In this document: piece after piece, positions 31,285 to 39,430 of the stretch | Position numbering within the stretch: the first letter of the stretch is position 1 | Layout: every line of letters begins with the position of its first letter | DNA from: Ligilactobacillus ceti DSM 22408 | Lineage (GTDB): Bacteria; Bacillota; Bacilli; Lactobacillales; Lactobacillaceae | Assembly (NCBI RefSeq): GCF_000423245.1 | Contig: NZ_KE383993.1 | Location: 719,614 to 783,613 of the forward strand | Reading direction: 5' to 3' | DNA: 64,000 nt | Translations under genes and position numbers: made by a program | Notes under the pieces: model-generated | What the model was told of the DNA's origin: nothing | Seen by the model: the letters and a program-made list of their open reading frames with translations, nothing else | The model's database searches: none

Positions 31285-32547
31285 TTATCCTTCCTCTCCT
31301 TTTAAGAAATAAATTGCTTGTAGTTGAATTTTTTTAGCAACCTCTTGCACATCCGCAATGGTTACTTTTTGAATATTTTCCATCCAAGTTCCTGTTGTAG
31401 GTGTCTTTTTAAACAACGGTTGGAGTAAAGCTTTAACCATTAAATAATTTTGACTATCTAAATGACTTAAATGTTCATTAATCAAACTAAGTTTAATCTC
31501 AGCAAATAATTGTTCATCAATTTCTCCAGCAATAATTTTCGCGAATTGTTCTGCAATTAAAGTTTGAACTTGCTCTTTATCACTACTTTTAATTCCAGTT
31601 TGAATATAAAAATATTGTCCAAATGAATCAAATGAACTACTGATGTAATATGCTAAACTTGCTTTTTCACGAATATTTCTAAATAAATATGAGCGTGCAT
31701 CGCCACCTAAAAGAGCATTAAAAACAATGGCCGCATGAAAATCAGGACACCCTTGATCAATCGGAAAATGATAGGCTAAATTCAACTTACTTTGTTGAAG
31801 TTTTTCTTGTTCAACTTTTTCCACAACTTCATCTTTGTTTGCTTGTTGATAATACATAGAACCTAATGTGTTTTCCCGTGCTGTAAATGGTAAAGTTGCT
31901 AATTCTTCTACAACTTCATCTTCTTGTACATCACCTGACACAACAATTCGGACCTGATCTTGCGTTATCATTTTTTGATAACAAGCAACAATATCTTGTG
32001 CTGTCAGTGGCTTTAATGTTTGTAAATCCCCTAACACTGAACTTTGTTGCACTGGATTAGTAAAATATTCTTTTTGTAATGCTAATAAAGCTGCAATTTT
32101 CTTATTATCTTGCATCGTTGCTAAATAAGTTTGGAAGTTTTCTTTTTGTCGTTGAAATGTTTCTTTTTCAAAAATACCATCCACTAATAATGGTCGGAAA
32201 ATAATTTCCTCTAAAAACTTAATTCCTTTAGTCAACAAGTTTTCTGGCGTAGTTAAATACTTATCATTTACACAACTAAAATTAAATTTCATAATATGAT
32301 AATTACCATTTCGAGTTGTACTAGTTCCAAAATCAGCACCATACATTTGTGATAACTCTTGCGCAATAACTTGTTGTGTTGGATATTTTTTACTGCTTAC
32401 TTCTAATAAATACGCTAATAAGGTTCTTTGTGTAATTTCTGTCACTGTTTTTACTTCTGTAATAAAAGAAATGGAAATTTTATTTGTTTTAAATTGTGTT
32501 GTCGGCATTACCTGACATACCACACCGTTTTTTAAATCTTTTCTCAT
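31285..32547 (-). CDS. ymfF: M16-family peptidase-like protein YmfF (non-catalytic partner)
   Basis: An M16 homologue of about 420 residues. At the place of the HxxEH zinc motif it has LLAYLLEVSS, so it lacks the metal ligands and is presumably a structural partner of YmfH, as known for heterodimeric M16 enzymes. The C-terminal region (FNALLGGDARSYLFRNIREKASLAYYISS) matches the substrate-binding R/Y motif of the fold. The start is ATG 32545-32547, seven bases after AGGAG; a TTG two codons upstream is less likely. Confidence 0.92.
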   Translation of the reverse strand: MRKDLKNGVVCQVMPTTQFKTNKISISFITEVKTVTEITQRTLLAYLLEVSSKKYPTQQVIAQELSQMYGADFGTSTTRNGNYHIMKFNFSCVNDKYLTTPENLLTKGIKFLEEIIFRPLLVDGIFEKETFQRQKENFQTYLATMQDNKKIAALLALQKEYFTNPVQQSSVLGDLQTLKPLTAQDIVACYQKMITQDQVRIVVSGDVQEDEVVEELATLPFTARENTLGSMYYQQANKDEVVEKVEQEKLQQSKLNLAYHFPIDQGCPDFHAAIVFNALLGGDARSYLFRNIREKASLAYYISSSFDSFGQYFYIQTGIKSSDKEQVQTLIAEQFAKIIAGEIDEQLFAEIKLSLINEHLSHLDSQNYLMVKALLQPLFKKTPTTGTWMENIQKVTIADVQEVAKKIQLQAIYFLKGEEG

Positions 32548-32587
32548 TCCCAATCTCCTTTCGCTAACACTTATTTATTCCAATAAG

Positions 32588-32614
32588 AAAACGCCCTGCC
32601 CTGGCACGGCGTTT
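32588..32614 (-). terminator. Terminator-like GC-rich hairpin after ftsK
   Basis: AAACGCC/GGCGTTT with an inner TGCC/GGCA, in the 71-base gap between ftsK and ymfF. The T-run is short and interrupted, so readthrough is possible. Confidence 0.65.
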
Positions 32615-32618
32615 CTCT

Positions 32619-34892
32619 TTAAGCTTTTGGTAAATAGACTTTACGTGGTTTACTACCTTCAGATGGCCCGATATATCCTCGGTTTTCCATTTCTTCCACC
32701 ATCCGGGCTGATCTATTATAACCAATTTTAAATCTTCTTTGTAATAATGAAATACTACATTTTTGTTCTTGTTTAATAAATTCTAAAGCTTCTGCAAATA
32801 ACGGATCTTCCTCTTCTTTTTGCATTTCGGCTGCTAATTCATCATCTGTAACTGTTAATTCAGCATCATATTGCGCACCGCGTTGTGTTTTTACATGTTC
32901 CACTACATTTTGAACATCACGATCAGAAACAAACGCACCTTGCACACGAATTGGCTTATTCATCCCCATTGGCAAGAATAACATATCGCCTCGTCCTAAA
33001 AGTTTTTCCGCTCCAGCTTGATCAATAATAGTCCGCGAATCAGTATTACTTGAAACAGCAAATGCCATCCGTGAAGGGACATTAGCTTTTATAATACCAG
33101 TAATAACATCAACAGATGGTCTTTGAGTCGCTAAAATCAAGTGAATTCCGGCCGCTCGTCCCATTTGAGCAATACGGATAATCGCGTCTTCTACTTCATT
33201 AGATGCTACCATCATCAAATCTGATAATTCATCTAAAATAGCTACAATATATGGTAATTTTTCTCCGCTCATTGGGTCTTGAGCAACCATTTGATTATAC
33301 GTTTCAATTTTACGCTGTCCTGTATTCGCGAAAATTTCATATCGTCGTTCCATTTCTTGAACTAATTTATTTAAAGCACGAGCTGCTTTTTTCGGATCAG
33401 TCACAACTGGTGTTAATAAATGCGGTATATCATTATAGACACCTAATTCAACTTTTTTCGGATCTACTAAAATCATTTTGACATTTTCTGGTGGTTGATT
33501 CATCAATAAGGAAGTAATAATACTATTAATCGCGACTGATTTCCCACTACCTGTTGATCCAGCAATTAACAAATGCGGCATTTTACCTAAATCAGCACTA
33601 ATTAATTTCCCAGAAACGTCACGTCCCAAAGGTACTTCTAAAGGTGCATGTTCTTTTTCTTTTTGTTCCAACATAATATTTTTAAAAGAAATCATAGCTG
33701 TTTTAGTATTCGGTACTTCAATCCCAATTAAAGATTTACCTGGAATAGGCGCTTCAATGCGAATATCTTTGGCAGCTAAAGCCAAGGCTAAATCATCTGT
33801 TAAATTCACAATCTTACTTACTTTCACACCAATCGCTGGATGAAGTTCATATTTTGTAACAGCTGGCCCTAAAATTGTATTCACTAATTCAACATCGACA
33901 CCAAAACTAGCAAACGTTTGTTGTAATATCGCTTCATTTTGCCGAATTAATCGTTGCTCATCACTTTGATCTGTTGGTGCCACATCTTCTAAAAGAGCTA
34001 AACTAGGTAATTCATATTCACCATCATTTTGCACTATACTTTTTGGCTTAGGTAAATCTTTTTTACCTTGTTCAACCAATTCAATTTGTTGTTGCACCGG
34101 TTTTTCAACGGGTTCATTCCAAACATTTTGTGTCACTTTGGGTTGCTCATTAATTTCCACTGGCTCTTGTTGAGTTTTTAAAACAGGTTTTTCTTGTTCA
34201 ATTTGTGCCATTAACGCTGCTTCACGCTCGGCTTGAGCTTTTTCAGCCTGCAACTCTTGATGTTCTTGATATTTTTGTTGACTAAAATTTTTAGCTTTTT
34301 TACTTGTACTTTGAACACCTTTAGTAACTTTATATAATTGTTGTCCAATAAACTCTAAACTTTGTTGTGGTGTGATTTTCCAAAAAGCACAACATCCAAA
34401 AAAGAGTAATATCCCACTAATAATATAAGTCCCAATTTGAGAAACAAGAAAATAAGTTCCACTATATAAAAAGGCACCAATCATCCCGCCACCAACAGCT
34501 GTTCCTAAACTATTATTCAAAATATCTTGCCGTAAATATTGCCAAGTAATACTAATAAAATTAGTATGTAAATTCAATTTATTAAATAAAATTGCTTCTA
34601 ATAATAAATCTAACCCTAATAAAGTTAAACCAAAACCAATCCAATATTGTTTTTTTATCTTGGGTTCTTTTCCGGTAATTAATAATATCAATCCACTAAG
34701 GCATAATAAAATTAATCCAATCGGTGCAACGTCACCAATAAAAAAGCGAAAAACATTGCGAATTGTAATCCCTAAATATCCTAATTTAAAAAATCCTAAT
34801 ATACTTAATATAATAAAAACAAAGCCGATTATTCGTTCTGAAATTTCTGTTTTTTTCCGTTTACGGGTGCGACTCTTACGTTTCTTTGCCAT
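32619..34892 (-). CDS. ftsK: DNA translocase FtsK/SpoIIIE
   Basis: A 757-residue septal DNA pump that segregates chromosome termini. A basic N-terminus (about 1-15) is followed by about four transmembrane helices (18-170), a variable Gln/Glu-rich linker (190-270), the alpha/beta motor domain with Walker A AGSTGSGKS and LVDPKKVELG, Walker B region IVAILDELSDLMM, and the C-terminal gamma winged helix (ISLLQRRFKIGYNRSARMVEEME) that reads orienting DNA motifs. Length is typical for lactobacilli. Its gene lies upstream of ymfF. Confidence 0.96.
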   Translation of the reverse strand: MAKKRKSRTRKRKKTEISERIIGFVFIILSILGFFKLGYLGITIRNVFRFFIGDVAPIGLILLCLSGLILLITGKEPKIKKQYWIGFGLTLLGLDLLLEAILFNKLNLHTNFISITWQYLRQDILNNSLGTAVGGGMIGAFLYSGTYFLVSQIGTYIISGILLFFGCCAFWKITPQQSLEFIGQQLYKVTKGVQSTSKKAKNFSQQKYQEHQELQAEKAQAEREAALMAQIEQEKPVLKTQQEPVEINEQPKVTQNVWNEPVEKPVQQQIELVEQGKKDLPKPKSIVQNDGEYELPSLALLEDVAPTDQSDEQRLIRQNEAILQQTFASFGVDVELVNTILGPAVTKYELHPAIGVKVSKIVNLTDDLALALAAKDIRIEAPIPGKSLIGIEVPNTKTAMISFKNIMLEQKEKEHAPLEVPLGRDVSGKLISADLGKMPHLLIAGSTGSGKSVAINSIITSLLMNQPPENVKMILVDPKKVELGVYNDIPHLLTPVVTDPKKAARALNKLVQEMERRYEIFANTGQRKIETYNQMVAQDPMSGEKLPYIVAILDELSDLMMVASNEVEDAIIRIAQMGRAAGIHLILATQRPSVDVITGIIKANVPSRMAFAVSSNTDSRTIIDQAGAEKLLGRGDMLFLPMGMNKPIRVQGAFVSDRDVQNVVEHVKTQRGAQYDAELTVTDDELAAEMQKEEEDPLFAEALEFIKQEQKCSISLLQRRFKIGYNRSARMVEEMENRGYIGPSEGSKPRKVYLPKA

Positions 34893-35000
34893 TTAAGCCA
34901 CCTCATTAAATTTTTAACTATCTTAAAATTATAACATACTTTGCCCGTTGTTTCCTGCTCGCTTCTAGTCACGATCCTTATTAAATCGCTTTTTAAATAA

Positions 35001-35044
35001 AAAAAGATTAACAACACTAATTATTAGTGTTGTTAATCTTTTCT
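35001..35044 (-). terminator. Terminator of trmL
   Basis: A long near-perfect palindrome (35006-35038, GATTAACAACACT arms) flanked by a run of As that forms the T-tract on the minus strand. It lies between trmL and ftsK. Confidence 0.9.
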
Positions 35045-35047
35045 CAC

Positions 35048-35560
35048 TTATTTTAATTTATCATCAATATATTGATGTTGTAATTCTAAATTCACAAAAT
35101 CTTGTTGCCGCAAAGCTTCATAGATAACAATCGCTGCTGTATTAGATAAATTTAAAGAGCGCACATGTTCATCATTTTGAGGAATCCGAATACAATGTTT
35201 AGCATACTTTTGCATAAACAATTCTGGTAACCCCATTGTTTCCTTCCCAAATAAGAAGTAATGATTAGTTTCCAGATTACGATAATCTCGTTCTGTATAT
35301 GTTTTTTCCGCAAATTTTGAGACTAAATAAAGCTCATCTTCCCCTGTCAAAGTTTCTAAAAACGCTGGTAAATTTTTATGATAAGTAATTTGGACTTTAT
35401 CCCAATAATCTAACCCTGCTCGTTTTAAATATTTATCATCAGTTGAAAATCCTAATGGTTCAATTAAATGTAAATGTGTATTGGTTGCCGCACATGTCCG
35501 TGCAATATTACCTGTATTAGCCGGCATCACCGGTTCAAATAAAACAATATGATTTGCCAT
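35048..35560 (-). CDS. trmL: tRNA (cytidine/uridine-34 2'-O-)-methyltransferase (SPOUT)
   Basis: TrmL methylates the ribose of wobble nucleotide 34 of tRNA-Leu species. The protein is 170 residues, a compact SPOUT methyltransferase with MANHIVLFEPVMPANTGNIAR at its N-terminus and the knot motifs LFGKETMGLP and IPQNDEHVRSLNLSNTAAIV. I start at ATG 35558-35560 after AGGTG; an open frame 14 codons longer lacks a site. It is monocistronic, bounded by terminators on both sides. Confidence 0.93.
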   Translation of the reverse strand: MANHIVLFEPVMPANTGNIARTCAATNTHLHLIEPLGFSTDDKYLKRAGLDYWDKVQITYHKNLPAFLETLTGEDELYLVSKFAEKTYTERDYRNLETNHYFLFGKETMGLPELFMQKYAKHCIRIPQNDEHVRSLNLSNTAAIVIYEALRQQDFVNLELQHQYIDDKLK

Positions 35561-35591
35561 TTTGACACCTAACTTTCTTTTATTTATAACT

Positions 35592-35633
35592 AAAAAACGC
35601 AACTATTCGGTGTAATCACGGCGAACAGCTACG
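35592..35633 (-). terminator. Strong terminator between the deacetylase gene and trmL
   Basis: A 12-bp stem (35598-35609 with 35622-35633, three G-U wobbles) continues into an inner GTG/CAC mini-stem and is followed by six Ts on the minus strand. It lies about 130 bases after the deacetylase stop. Confidence 0.85.
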
Positions 35634-35761
35634 TTATCAAAAAACCAATCAATAAGCAAACAAGAATGGTCACTAATACTGATTCGATAAAAAATATACT
35701 ATCATATCCAATAATTTAATTCAAGATTTTTTACTATAATCTCTCTATTTGGTCTAGTCAT

Positions 35762-37141
35762 TTAATTATTGACGCCATGATGAACTTGAACACTTAAATC
35801 AGTAATTGGTTTAAATGTATACCCCCGACTTAAATAATACTTGATAACTGTTGGCAAGGCAGCTACTGTCGTCGTTTTTGTTTTAGAATCATGGAATAAA
35901 ATATTCAAATGATTAGCTTTGCCATTTGTAGCATTCCGAATAATATATGAAGTCGGCATCGTATTGCCGGCTGCATCACCAGAAGAACAATTCCAATCAT
36001 AATAACGATACCCTTTATTCATTACATCACGAACCAAATATGACATAATTCCTCGCTGATATTGACGACTCACAGTATTACTAGATCCACCAGGAAAACG
36101 GATATACTTTGATTTAATCCCAATTAAATTATGAACCATTTGTTCAATTTGATTCAAATCGGCATAATAAGTAGCTGCAGAGCGATAAATTTGATAATTA
36201 TGCGTATAAGTATGCAACCCTATTGTATTTCCCTCGGCATAAGCTCGTTTAATTAAATAGTTATATTTTTGTCCATTACCAGTCACAAAAAATGTACCTT
36301 TAACTTTAAATTTTTTCAAAATATCTAAAATTTTAGCAGTATTCGCTGATGGGCCATCATCAAATGTTAAATAAACAACTTTATCCCCATCTGAATGAGC
36401 TTGTTTAACGTCAATTCGTCGTTTAGCTGTTGCTTTATTCCCACTACGATCAATAGCTTGATACACTAAATAATAAGTACCAGCTTGATGAAAATCATGA
36501 CCTTTTTTATCATAGGTTACTTTAGGATGCGGGTCTAAATTATCTTTCACAACAACACCTTTTAAAAGATCTAATTGATCATTAGTTGTAATTTCAATGG
36601 CTGGTATTGCTTCAAATTTGGGTGCTTGTTGATCTTTTTTACGAATTAACTGAGCATCTTTTTCAGTTTCATTACCTGATTTATCATATGCAATAATTTT
36701 CACATTTGTTTTTCCAGCTTTTTTAGCTTTGTTATAATTTTCCGCAAATTTAAGATATGCTTTTTTATTATCACTGACCTTTTTCACAAAATCTTGCGGT
36801 TTTACATCAGCCACTAAATCCGTTTGATAATTTTTAACCATTAATTTCGGAGCTTGTTGATCAACAACTTTAACGTTAAAAGGATATTTTTTTCCTTTAT
36901 AAAGGTAATAACAAGAATAGGTACCTAATTTATTAACATCTACTTGACCATAATACTTAACAGCTTTTTTATTTCCGAATAACACCATTTGTAAATTAGT
37001 TTTCGGTTGATACTTTCCTCGATAATCAACTTCCACAATTTGTTTTTTCAAAAAAACAGGATGCCATAAACTAATTAAAAATACTATTATTACAAGACAA
37101 AAAGCACCTATACTACTACCCCAAATTATTTTTTTCTTCAT
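35762..37141 (-). CDS. Membrane-anchored polysaccharide deacetylase (PgdA/NodB family) with Ig-like repeats
   Basis: The 459-residue protein has an N-terminal signal anchor (about 7-25), three Ig-like/DUF5011-type repeats (about 35-245, with DQQAPK at each boundary) and a C-terminal NodB domain. Catalytic residues are present: TFDDGP (D261, D262), metal-binding H310 and H314, RFPGGS at 348-353, DWN at 382-384 and HD at 417-418. This fits an extracellular peptidoglycan N-acetylglucosamine deacetylase that gives lysozyme resistance, but the substrate is inferred. It lies 16 bases after ybaK. Confidence 0.9.
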   Translation of the reverse strand: MKKKIIWGSSIGAFCLVIIVFLISLWHPVFLKKQIVEVDYRGKYQPKTNLQMVLFGNKKAVKYYGQVDVNKLGTYSCYYLYKGKKYPFNVKVVDQQAPKLMVKNYQTDLVADVKPQDFVKKVSDNKKAYLKFAENYNKAKKAGKTNVKIIAYDKSGNETEKDAQLIRKKDQQAPKFEAIPAIEITTNDQLDLLKGVVVKDNLDPHPKVTYDKKGHDFHQAGTYYLVYQAIDRSGNKATAKRRIDVKQAHSDGDKVVYLTFDDGPSANTAKILDILKKFKVKGTFFVTGNGQKYNYLIKRAYAEGNTIGLHTYTHNYQIYRSAATYYADLNQIEQMVHNLIGIKSKYIRFPGGSSNTVSRQYQRGIMSYLVRDVMNKGYRYYDWNCSSGDAAGNTMPTSYIIRNATNGKANHLNILFHDSKTKTTTVAALPTVIKYYLSRGYTFKPITDLSVQVHHGVNN

Positions 37142-37157
37142 ATATTAACACCATCTT

Positions 37158-37664
37158 TTATTTAGCAACTTGAATATATTCACCTTTCACAAGTTCTACT
37201 AACGCTTCCCGATTCAACCGAACAGAACGACCAATTTTCCCAGCAGACACTGATACTTCCGTGAAATCTTGAATTCTTTCATCAAAATAAATAGGGAAAT
37301 CCGTTTTAAAACTAATCCCAATTGGTGTATTTTCTCCATGTACATAACCTGTAATATTAATTAAATTCTTGTTATCAGCTAAATGAACTTGTTTTTTTCC
37401 TAATTGACGAGCAATTAATTTCAAGTCAATTTCATGTAATAAAGATAAACAAACGACTAAATAATCCTTAGGATCTTTATTTGCATTCAAAACAATCGTT
37501 TTTAAAATACTATTCGGTTCAATTCCTTGTTCTTCTGCTTCTGCAAAAGCTGACGCACCTCGTTTTAAAAATTCAAAAGAATACTCTTCATAAGGAATAT
37601 TATGTTGATCTAAGATACGTTCTTCATTAGTTTTTTTAATCTTATTTTTCTTTTTCTTAGCCAT
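37158..37664 (-). CDS. ybaK: Cys-tRNA(Pro)/aminoacyl-tRNA deacylase, YbaK/EbsC family
   Basis: A 168-residue protein of the YbaK/ProX editing family, which hydrolyses mischarged Cys-tRNA(Pro). It has a basic N-terminal tail (KKKKNKIKK), the conserved Lys in ILKTIVL, and the GYVHGENTPIGI and AGKIGRSVRL segments. EbsC is the enterococcal name. It precedes the deacetylase gene in a likely two-gene operon and is divergent from guaC. Confidence 0.92.
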   Translation of the reverse strand: MAKKKKNKIKKTNEERILDQHNIPYEEYSFEFLKRGASAFAEAEEQGIEPNSILKTIVLNANKDPKDYLVVCLSLLHEIDLKLIARQLGKKQVHLADNKNLINITGYVHGENTPIGISFKTDFPIYFDERIQDFTEVSVSAGKIGRSVRLNREALVELVKGEYIQVAK

Positions 37665-37777
37665 ATTCGCTCATCCTTTTCTTTCCAAACTATATATTAT
37701 CAATTAAAACACATTATCCTTTGTTTGGGAATATTTAGCATTTTAGATTTATTAAAGATAATTCGTTTATTGTGATA

Positions 37778-37790
37778 AAAACCGAACTTT
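37778..37790 (+). promoter_or_regulatory. PurBox-like site upstream of guaC
   Basis: AAAACCGAACTTT fits the lactococcal PurBox pattern AWWWCCGAACWWT at every position. It lies 23 bases before the guaC -35. A weaker CCGAAT copy is at 37825-37830 inside the promoter spacer. Confidence 0.65.
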
Positions 37791-37813
37791 AGAAGTTATT
37801 AAAGAAACAAACC

Positions 37814-37842
37814 TTGACTTTTTACCGAATAAAAGCTATTAT
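37814..37842 (+). promoter_or_regulatory. guaC promoter
   Basis: TTGACT (37814-37819), 17 bases, TATTAT (37837-37842), about 77 bases before the guaC start. Confidence 0.85.
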
Positions 37843-37851
37843 ATTTATGGT

Positions 37852-37879
37852 TTCGTGATTAAATTAAGTAAATCACGAA
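37852..37879 (+). promoter_or_regulatory. 5' leader hairpin of guaC
   Basis: A perfect 9-bp stem TTCGTGATT/AATCACGAA with a 10-base loop starts within a few bases of the predicted transcript start. It has no T-run, so a 5' stabilising or regulatory structure is likelier than a terminator. A second mini-hairpin AAAGAG-AGG-CTCTTT holds the ribosome-binding site. Confidence 0.6.
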
Positions 37880-37918
37880 TTAAAAACGCTCAACCTTTGA
37901 AAGAGAGGCTCTTTTATT

Positions 37919-38893
37919 ATGACAGTTTTTGATTATGAAGATATCCAACTTATTCCCAACAAATGTATTGTGAAAAGTCGTTCCGAAATTGATCCAAGCA
38001 TCAAATTTGGTCCTTTAACTTTTAAAATTCCTGTTGTACCTGCTAATATGCAAACTATCATTGACGATGATTTAGCTATTTGGTTAGCTGAAAATGGTTA
38101 CTTCTATATTATGCATCGATTTGAAGCTGAAAACCGTTTGGATTTTGTGCAAATGATGCATGATCGCAATTTATTTGCTTCTATTTCCGTCGGTGTTAAA
38201 GATCCAGAATATACGTTTGTTGATGAATTAGTCGAAGCTGGCCTCACTCCAGAATACATTACAATTGATGTCGCTCACGGTCATGCTGATACTGTTATTA
38301 AAATGATTAAATATATCAAATCTAAATTACCAGATACATTCTTAATTGCCGGTAACGTAGGTACTCCTGAAGGGGTACGTGAATTAGAAAATGCTGGCGC
38401 TGATGCTACTAAAGTCGGAATTGGACCAGGTCGTGTTTGCATCACAAAATTAAAAACTGGTTTCGGAACTGGCGGTTGGCAATTAGCTGCTATTCGCCTT
38501 TGTGCTAAAGCCGCTCGTAAACCAATTATCGCTGATGGTGGTTTACGTTATAATTGTGATATTGCTAAATCAATTCGTTTTGGCGCTTCTATGTGTATGA
38601 TCGGTTCATTATTTGCAGGTCATGCCGAAAGTCCTGGTGAATTAATTGAACAAGATGGCCAAAAATGTAAAGCTTACTTTGGCTCTGCTTCTCAATATCA
38701 AAAAGGTCAATATAAAAACGTCGAAGGTAAAAAAATCTTAACACCTTACAAAGGTCACATTGCAGACACTTTACAAGAAATGAAAGAAGATTTACAATCA
38801 TCTATTTCTTACGCAGGTGGTAAAGACTTAGATGCTTTAAGAACTGTTGATTATGTAATTGTTAAAAATTCAATCTTTAACGGTGATCGTTAA
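37919..38893 (+). CDS. guaC: GMP reductase
   Basis: GuaC converts GMP to IMP with NADPH and releases ammonia, balancing purine nucleotide pools. The 324-residue TIM-barrel protein belongs to the IMPDH/GMPR family; the catalytic loop is [20 protein letters not shown] with C174. It lacks the CBS pair of IMP dehydrogenase. Family members of this length in Firmicutes are GuaC. It has its own promoter with a PurBox-like element and is divergent from ybaK; the terminator is shared with the convergent gene. Confidence 0.95.
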   Translation: MTVFDYEDIQLIPNKCIVKSRSEIDPSIKFGPLTFKIPVVPANMQTIIDDDLAIWLAENGYFYIMHRFEAENRLDFVQMMHDRNLFASISVGVKDPEYTFVDELVEAGLTPEYITIDVAHGHADTVIKMIKYIKSKLPDTFLIAGNVGTPEGVRELENAGADATKVGIGPGRVCITKLKTGFGTGGWQLAAIRLCAKAARKPIIADGGLRYNCDIAKSIRFGASMCMIGSLFAGHAESPGELIEQDGQKCKAYFGSASQYQKGQYKNVEGKKILTPYKGHIADTLQEMKEDLQSSISYAGGKDLDALRTVDYVIVKNSIFNGDR

Positions 38894-38897
38894 AACT

Positions 38898-38938
38898 AAA
38901 AAACGCTGAAATCAGTATTTGATTTCAGCGTTTTTTTT
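38898..38938. terminator. Bidirectional terminator between guaC and the EIIA-Gut-like gene
   Basis: An 11-bp stem (38904-38914 with 38920-38930) is flanked by A- and T-runs, serving both convergent genes. Confidence 0.92.
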
Positions 38939-39293
38939 AATAATATTTAATAATGGTGCCAACTTTAATTTCAGGTAATTCATTCGGCTCTAAATAAATA
39001 GTATTACCTAACGGATTACTTGGAACTTCCTTAAAATGAAGCGTTGCATGACCAAGCATCAACAAATTATTTTTAACTAACTCACCAATATAATTAATTG
39101 TATATTCTTGATCATCAATTCTTATTTTATGGCCAACTTCTAATGTATAATTTTCTTGCTGTGAACTTTTAAAACGTTGAATAACAGCGACTTTCGTTAA
39201 TTGATCAGATGCCGTTTCGTTAAACATGATTAACATTGGTTCCGGCGCTGTCATTGCTTGTGAACCGATCGCGATTATTTGAGACTCCAACAT
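38937..39293 (-). CDS. Orphan EIIA-Gut (glucitol/sorbitol PTS IIA)-like protein without the phospho-histidine
   Basis: A 118-residue protein that aligns without gaps to EIIA-Gut (SrlB/GutA) through MLIMFNETASDQLTKVAVI and again in GHKIRIDDQEYTINYIGELVKNNLLMLGHATLHF. At the position of the phosphorylated histidine (H43 of E. coli SrlB, from memory) it has Q39. No other PTS gene is near. It therefore looks like a non-phosphorylatable relative with an unknown, perhaps regulatory, role. The start is ATG 39291-39293 with AAGGGGA upstream. It is convergent with guaC and divergent from the lactonase-like gene. Confidence 0.75.
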   Translation of the reverse strand: MLESQIIAIGSQAMTAPEPMLIMFNETASDQLTKVAVIQRFKSSQQENYTLEVGHKIRIDDQEYTINYIGELVKNNLLMLGHATLHFKEVPSNPLGNTIYLEPNELPEIKVGTIIKYY

Positions 39294-39355
39294 ATTGACT
39301 TTCCCCTTATCATTAAAAAATTCCAATTTAATTTTAACATATTATCACTCCAAAA

Positions 39356-39381
39356 AGTAATCGGATCACTTTCCGACTACT
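39356..39381. promoter_or_regulatory. Inverted repeat in a divergent promoter region
   Basis: Arms AGTAATCGGA and TCCGACTACT (one mismatch) with a 6-base centre, followed by Ts on the plus strand, sit just before the -10 of the lactonase-like gene. It looks like a terminator but no gene reads into it, so an operator is possible. Confidence 0.5.
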
Positions 39382-39385
39382 TTTT

Positions 39386-39394
39386 TGCTATAAT
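39386..39394 (+). promoter_or_regulatory. Extended -10 promoter of the lactonase-like gene
   Basis: TGC-TATAAT (hexamer 39389-39394) lies 37 bases before the start codon. There is no clear -35; that region is occupied by the inverted repeat. Confidence 0.65.
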
Positions 39395-39430
39395 ATCAGT
39401 AACTTACATGTTTTAGAAAGGATGATATTT

